Part shown: positions 58,946 to 64,000 of the stretch, piece after piece | Numbering within the stretch: position 1 is the first letter of the stretch | Layout: the number at the start of each line of letters is the position of its first letter | Origin: Symbiodinium natans | Lineage: Eukaryota > Sar > Dinophyceae > Suessiales > Symbiodiniaceae | Direction of reading: 5' to 3' | NCBI GenBank assembly: GCA_905221605.1 | Contig: CAJNDS010000347.1 | Location: 532,001-596,000 of the forward strand | Length of the DNA stretch: 64,000 bases | Made by a program: the position numbers and the translations under genes | Notes under the pieces: generated by a model | Told to the model about the DNA's origin: nothing | Database searches by the model: none | The model's input: the letters and a program-made list of their open reading frames with translations, nothing else

Positions 58946-59468
58946 CTTCTCCTTCTCCTTCTCCTTCTCCTTCTCCTTCTCCTTCTCCTTCTCCTTCTCC
59001 TTCTTCTCCTTCTCCTTCTATGCCGGACCAACGGTGCATCACCGAAATCATGGTCTCCCTCTCGCTCTCTCTCTCTCTCTCTCCCTTCTCCGCCGTGTGC
59101 TCTCGGCCCCGCGCCATTCGCTGAGCAAGCTGCAGGAGCTTCTTGGATGCCGACTCAATCTCCTCTCATGTGGCCAAGAACAGTGCGCCGAGGTCTACTT
59201 GCAAGTGCAGTGCAGCGAGGCCGTTCGAGGCCTTCAAGCAGCGCTCCACTGCATGTGAAAGTCCATGCTCCTGGAAGGAACGCAACATACTGCAACATAC
59301 TGCAACACTCCGTCATCTCACCAGCTCGCTCTCTCTCTTCTTCTTCCTCATCTTCTTCTTCTTCTACGGGGCATGAGGAGTAGGGAAGTTACCCTAACCC
59401 CCCCGCGCACTGGGCGCGCCCAGACACGCGGATCCGTCTGGTGAGGTCGGCGTGAAACTGAAAAGATT

Positions 59469-59507
<39 letters not shown>

Positions 59508-59690
59508 TCTCCCCGACTTTGTAGATGGATCCCATCCGAATTCACCCGAATGCCATGTCCTGGCGGAGGTTGAGGAATGACGTACACAAAAGCGTGTCAT
59601 CCCAGTCGAAGATGATCACCGTCTGGTGTTGCGGTGACTTCTGCGCCTCACACCGGCTGGACTCAGCTTGACACAAAAACTTGGTTGCAA
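54240..59690 (-). CDS. HAD-superfamily phosphatase-like protein, multi-exon, with a 3-kb intron
   Basis: Exons: about 59690-59546 (VIIFDWDDTLLCTSFLN, the DxDxT nucleophile motif I), 59162-59115 (EIESASKKLLQLAQRM), 56020-55958 (GHTFIITNAMSGWVEYSAA, motif II Thr), 55876-about 55828 (VPGMLDVLQRIRVISAR), 54907-54875 (VGKWKENAFLE), 54822-54774 (VQKQLDNEIITNLISV), 54711-54656 (GDSNFEMDALHVMGKQFAQ, motif IV acidic pair), 54581-54523 (ALVKTIKFRENPSPEELLK), 54450-54393 (LELVTQKFEKIVENARNLK), 54314-54240 (ends MQ, TGA). Joins inside codons are exact, for example GTA G|GC GAC giving VGDS. Donors are mainly GC, one GA (54655) and one GT. The family, as I know it, is widespread in dinoflagellates and has no known substrate. 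One exon between 55828 and 54907 and the first exon are probably missing from my model. The 59114-56021 intron is packed with simple repeats. Confidence 0.8.
56138..56340 (+). repeat. Degenerate TTTAGGG-like (telomere-like) tract
   Basis: About 200 bp rich in GGTTTAGGG, GGTTTGAGGG and TTTAGGGCTTAG words. The TTTAGGG heptamer is the telomere repeat of several dinoflagellates, but here the copies are out of register and diverged. It sits in the large intron of the HAD-like gene. Confidence 0.6.
56391..56448 (+). repeat. G-rich tract
   Basis: G runs of 7-9 bases interrupted by A, T or C. It can form G-quadruplexes. Confidence 0.9.
56571..56700 (+). repeat. 7-bp tandem repeat GCTCTGT passing into TCTCTGT
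   Basis: About fourteen copies of the heptamer, then TCTCTG-rich sequence. Confidence 0.95.
56901..57530. repeat. 9-bp minisatellite GGGGCAAGT in both orientations
   Basis: C-strand copies (CCCCACTTGC, CCCCGCTTG) at about 56905-57030; G-strand copies at about 57094-57206 (some thirteen units), 57418-57450 and 57475-57530. The opposed blocks could form a hairpin with a stem of tens of bases. The unit matches that at 39341-39402 with T for C at the last base. Confidence 0.9.
57826..57973 (+). repeat. Tandem 20-mers leading into an unbroken run of 57 G
   Basis: Three copies of a word close to GGTTGCAAAGYRGGGATTCT (about 57828-57885) precede a pure G run at 57899-57955, then G9 and G7 separated by single T. 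The same word occurs reversed at about 56465-56560 beside the other G-rich tract. Confidence 0.95.
58024..58800. other. No exon resolved within the HAD gene intron
   Basis: Unique-looking sequence between the poly-G and poly-TC tracts. Open frames occur on both strands but without motifs. Confidence 0.4.
58810..59025 (+). repeat. (TC)n and (CTTCTC)n microsatellites
   Basis: About 130 bp of TC-rich repeat followed by some thirteen CTTCTC hexamers. Long Ser/Leu/Phe frames here are artefacts. Confidence 0.95.
59469..59506 (+). repeat. (TC)n microsatellite
   Basis: A pure TC run in the intron between the first two recognised HAD-gene exons. Confidence 0.95.
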
Positions 59691-59699
59691 GATTGAGCT

Positions 59700-61140
59700 C
59701 AAATGAACCAGGTGCGGTGTTATGTCAGTGTGCCTGCGGGACCCACACCTGCGAGTACGAAAGCTTGCGGAGAAAGTTCACTCTGAAGTCATCTTGGCCT
59801 TCCATGTTGATCCTTCTGAAGCTGGCTCTTCAAGCTGACCGTTTCCACAGATGTCAATCAACAGACGCCAAGTGCCCCACTCTTTAGATCAAGCGCATTC
59901 ATTTCAAAGTCCTCACCCTTGCATGCCACACACATCACGAAAGAGGCCGAGCGCCAAGGGTCCACTACCACACGGAAAAGGTCGGCAGGCCTCCTTCTCA
60001 CCTGATCCCGAGTGTTGAAGCCTGTCCGGTGCCTGAGGCATGGCACAGGCAAGAAATCGCAAGACTCAAAAGACGAAGCCGAACAACAGTTCAACACCAG
60101 CCGTGCCTCAGCGGTTGCGGTGGGTGGAACGGGAGGCTGGTAGCCGGCAAATTTCCTGGCACTCGCAAACTCCCCAAGGCTTCCAGCGCTAACCTTTCTG
60201 ACCGAGGTGAGCACTCATGATCCTTCTGAATCCCCAAACGATGGAGGTAGTCCTTGGGCTTTCAGCATCTTCGATCACTGCATGCACAAAACATCCCTTC
60301 CAGCCTTCCGCCGGCGATTCACTTCAACTTCGGGTGGAGTGATAGGTGGGGCACCTATCCAACATGCCGCCTTGACCCATCTTCAGGCATCCTTTTGCCT
60401 CTTTACACCGCTTCAAAGTGCCTTCTTCCACGTTCTGCGTTTGGCCCATTGCGTCCTCAGCTCACAGATGATGACTGCTGACACCCCTTTTCATGCCGGT
60501 CCGGAATGTGCGGGAGAGCGGCAAACTGTGCCCAGCAAAGGCGCTCGAGGATTGCAAGATCTCTTTGCAAGCTGAAGTAAAGTGAGCTGGCTTGTGTTGC
60601 GATGGCAAGAAGTTCTTGTCTTCCGTGGATACAGTTCACGCAACATCTAGTGGAGAGCCGCCATGTGAGCAACTTGAGCCGAGATCTTCACAAACTTACC
60701 GCTGGTTCGCGCACATGATACGGGCTCTCTGCTGCTGGTACAGCTGCTGCACCACATCCGCTTACACCGCCTACACGAGCATGCAAAACGTCACCGATGT
60801 CAGCCTCCAGTGACTCTTTTCATGATCGAGAAGCACAAGTAGCTTTCACAGCAACGGGATGTGTGAGGACGCAGCCGTGCGCCAACATCACGTTGGTTGG
60901 GACCGTGCGAGCTCACACAATCCTTGACGCTCGGGACCGGCAAGTCTTTGTGGGTCACATGAAGCTGTCCAGCCTGGCAAGCTCGGACACCAACACATTG
61001 ATGCTCGGCTTTCGACTGTCCTCGACAGTCCTCGACTGTCCTGCCTTCGGCTCAAGGGCCGCTTCTCCTTTCCAGGGCTGCAAATATTGCTAACATCGCA
61101 GAGTGAGATTGCAACGTACTGCGGCTTGTTGCAACCCTAG
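59700..61140. other. No gene resolved
   Basis: The 5' part of the HAD-like gene may lie here. A minus-strand segment at about 59990-59890 (DPWRSASFVMCVACKGEDF) could be an exon. Nothing else stands out. Confidence 0.35.
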
Positions 61141-61149
61141 CCTGCTGGC

Positions 61150-61980
61150 TGAACAGGTACGCGCTAAGCAGCACAGGAGAGCCGCACACTCCGTCTGAAA
61201 GAATGCCATCTAGACCTGCCGCCTCGGTGCACTGTCGAAGTACAGATTCCACATTTGCCAAGTGATTTCTCAAGGGCCGTCACCGCTGTGGAACGTAAAT
61301 CCGGGTTGTTCATCAAGTAGCTTACTTGTGCAACCGCCTTCGTCAAGGCCATCAGGCGATTCGTCGAGAAGAACATGGCACAAAAGCTCCATGGAGTTCA
61401 CTGGGTCCATTGGGTCCAATCCATGGCCGCGACGTTTTGGGCAGAGTTCGTGGCCATTTGGGCCTCCAGTCTGGCACGTACTAAAGACGTTCCCATATGC
61501 AGAGGTGCGCAGAGTAGTGTAAACGAGTGTAAAGGTAGAAGTGTGTAGAGGTGTGAAGAGGCTCCAAGAGCCCCAAGGCTCCGAGGCCCAAGGCCCCAGC
61601 CTGCTGTGACGCGTACTGTGCTGCCTGCGCTGCTCTGGATGCTGTGAATGCGGCCTGGCGAGGAACATAGTTTGCGTCTTACGTGTCTCCTTCGAGCCGT
61701 GCGACCTGCAAGCGTGCGCACAAAAAAGCACAGGGAAGCACAGGGAAGCACGGGGAAGCACGGGGAAGCACAGGGCCACCAGGGCTGCTGAGAAAGTGCA
61801 CACATTCAGACACAATTCTCGCAATGTCACAGCACATGATCACTAATCTGATGGGCGCCACGTGCCGGGCCCATTGCGATGCGGCCTCCAAAAAAGCTAC
61901 ATGCACGTGTCTGCGCACAAATGCCACAACATGGAAGAACATGGAAGAACATTGCTGCCTCGGCCATCTCATTCGGAGGC
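61150..61980 (-). CDS. Candidate exons, unrecognised
   Basis: Minus-strand segments: EAASQWARHVAPIRLVIM, then CCDIARIVSECVHFLS (about 61890-61800); PVNSMELLCHVLLDESPDG (about 61400-61345); NHLANVESVLRQCTEAAG, then LDGILSDG (about 61270-61195). They read as helical protein and share the orientation of the neighbours. The last two are in different frames, as expected for separate exons. No family is recognised. Confidence 0.3.
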
Positions 61981-62936
61981 CCAGCTGCATTTGGCGCAGT
62001 CGCCTGCAGCCAAGCACTCCCCACGACGAGCTTCACCCCTGCGGTCTGCAACACTCCAAGTCTCCAACTCCAGCCGCACCTCCGTCCGTGAGGAAAGTCG
62101 TGTCCTCGGGCTGCAGCTCATGGGGGTGGAATACCACGCATGCTTCACTAATTACGCAACACTGCAACAAAAACCAGCACATCCCACGCGACAGTGCGGA
62201 GAGCGGCATGGCCGCACTTGTCCCCATTCCTGTGGGGTATGCGTGAGGATGCTTGAGGCAGCGGCCAGTGGGCGGCGCAACAAGGTTTGCATCCCTCACA
62301 ACATGATGCTCCGTCTATGAATTTGACAACAACCCATTTGCAAGAACAAATTGTTGCATGCTGTCACAAACTCCATGTGCTCAAAGGCTCAATAGTATGC
62401 CCCAATGTGACAGCTTTACTGGCAACACTTGGCGTTCCACGATATAACCAAACAACATTATGCATTTGAGCCACCATAGCTGGCAGGAGGCCGAAACAAG
62501 AACGTGATGAGAAACAAGCGTTGCCAAACACACTTGCAAGCAAAAAGCGGTGCCTTCACTTTTGTTCCCACAAAGGCCTGGCAAGTAGCACTCTTGCAGG
62601 GTAGCTTGCACGTTGTTGGAGACCCACAGTCCATGCCAGGCAGAACCAAAGCGACGTTGCAGATGCGAACTGGACTTGCACAGCTCGGTGCGGGGGTCCG
62701 TCACCGATCTCTCAAGCTCGCGAGCTTCGAAACTTCCATATCGACTCAGTAAGTAACTTCTCTGAGAAAGTTCGATTGGAAGCTGCGGCTCCGAGGCCTC
62801 GAGGCCTCATTTTCCGTCTCCATAAACTCCAATGCAGGCCATCAAGTGCTGACAGTGGCTCGTCGCAAGCCATGTACTGTCTGATGAGATTCGCTTGCGA
62901 CTGAAACTCGCACGTGAATACTTGGATGCGCCTTTG

Positions 62937-63220
62937 GCGTTCTTTTGCGACTCTTCCGACACTTCAAGTTCGCCATCCATGACAATTGCCTCGAATACGT
63001 CCTTCCGCACTTCACCCGGCTGCCGAGGCAGCGCGTGCAAGCGTTTACAATTACATATGAGAGAGCCCTTTCCCTCACAAAATCTTCATGTTCTTTTTGT
63101 TGCGAAGAGATTGCTCCGACGTGTATCAAGCAGGACAAGCCTCCCGTGACAATCGCACCGGCAAGGAATACAAAAGCCCCTTCCCAATCTCGATAGGACG
63201 AGAATGAATTTCCTCTCATC
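62937..63220 (-). CDS. Candidate exons of a membrane protein
   Basis: The minus strand reads RDWEGAFVFLAGAIVTGG, then LSCLIHVGA (about 63195-63115), a plausible transmembrane helix. Then, after a possible intron that ends with the shared repeat at 63052-63015, it reads DVFEAIVMDGELEVSEESQK up to a GC donor (about 62999-62937). No family is recognised. Confidence 0.35.
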
Positions 63221-63839
63221 TATGGAAGCTGTTAAAACCTTTTGACGAATAAGAACTCCTCTCCATCTTGCAAAAGGAATGCTCATCAACAAGGAATGAA
63301 CGTTTCTCGCCGCCGTGGAAAGGTATGTCGATGGCATTTTGAACTCATTTTGAGAACTTCGAGCACAGATGAAGGCACAAGAAATGAAAACAGTGGCAGG
63401 CGCTGTGAATTCGAGACGTCGAAGGCCAGACGTGGTATGCGTGGAAAGCGTGGCGCGGGGCGAAAATGTTGTCGGTACGGTCCCTGCAATCGTGCTGTGG
63501 GCATTTGGACAGGGCTGTAGGTTTCTGAAGGGTCACTTGTACTGTTGGGTTGAGGGTACAGGTTTTTGGTGCAGGGTAGGCTCAATCTGAAGGCCGTAAT
63601 GCTTCAGGTGTATGGGTCTGGGTTTTGGAATTTCAGAATCAACCCAGCCTCTTCAGATCCGAGATTTGGTAGATCTGACTTCGCCCTGAAACAAAATACC
63701 GCCGCAGTGAGCGGGGCGTAAGAATATGACCTGTCATGGATGCTCTGGGCAATCGACGAGAGTGTTCCATCGCGAGCAGGCCGTCAACAAGAACATATTT
63801 TTGTCTTGTTTGATGGCTCGTGCAACTTCCGCTATAAAT

Positions 63840-63885
63840 GAGGGGACGGACTCACATGGCCTGAGGGGACGGACTCACATGGCCT
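63840..63885 (+). repeat. Perfect 23-bp tandem duplication
   Basis: The unit GAGGGGACGGACTCACATGG plus CCT occurs at 63840-63862 and 63863-63885 with no mismatch, so it is probably recent. Confidence 0.95.
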
Positions 63886-64000
63886 TTTGGAAAAGCATCA
63901 AGGGAAGGGGTACCTTCTTGACAAAAACCCTCCTCTCCTTCGTAAAAAAGTAGAGCTTTTCTTCTCTTTGGCTATGGGGCGGGTGAGGACACCGCAGCTG

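Noticed and set aside
58577-59383. 268-codon Leu/Ser-rich open frame
   Set aside because: Most of it is translated TC and CTTCTC microsatellite.

Overview
The window looks like nuclear DNA of a dinoflagellate, probably of the Symbiodiniaceae or a relative. Recognisable genes are cut into many short exons (about 25-125 nt) by short introns. The introns begin GC or GA more often than GT and end AG, nearly always with G as the next exon base. Every gene I could recognise lies on the minus strand, as in the long one-way gene blocks of dinoflagellates. I see no bacterial operons, rRNA, convincing tRNA, spliced-leader RNA or CRISPR. Long open frames are poor guides here: most of the longest ones are antisense to real genes or read through microsatellites. 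The gene models below were built by reading exons by eye, joining them at AG|G acceptors and G(T/C/A) donors so that a known protein family reads on without a gap. Layout along the minus strand, from high to low coordinates: candidate membrane-protein exons (63.2-62.9 kb) and unrecognised exons (62-61.1 kb); a HAD-superfamily phosphatase-like gene (59.7-54.2 kb) with a repeat-filled 3-kb intron; an unrecognised small gene (53.7-53.4 kb); scattered unrecognised exons (51.6-47.4 kb); a long coiled-coil gene with FxxW repeats (46.3-42.7 kb); a 222-codon open frame (42.7-42.0 kb); exons with an EF-hand-like loop (41.8-40.3 kb); a 5'-truncated LINE with a perfect 12-bp target-site duplication (36.8-35.2 kb); a gene coding for four cyclic-nucleotide-binding domains (35.1-27.0 kb) with a 1.6-kb foldback palindrome in one intron; a TIR-flanked DNA transposon inside AT repeats (24.75-23.34 kb); a tandem array of about 1-kb units (20.0-17.7 kb); candidate exons (16.5-13.9 kb); a GT14/BC10-like glycosyltransferase (11.2-8.0 kb); a complete 10-exon UBC9 SUMO-conjugating enzyme (7.6-6.3 kb); and an EEF1AKMT4/METTL13-type methyltransferase (3.7-2.3 kb). 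The genes have unrelated housekeeping or signalling roles (SUMO conjugation, protein methylation, glycan synthesis, cyclic-nucleotide sensing, phosphatase-like chemistry, cytoskeleton). I see no shared pathway; what unites them is transcriptional direction. The most striking features are the non-GT splice donors, direct repeats at intron borders that recall introner insertion, the foldback and minisatellite families inside introns, and the kinase-free four-CNBD gene.
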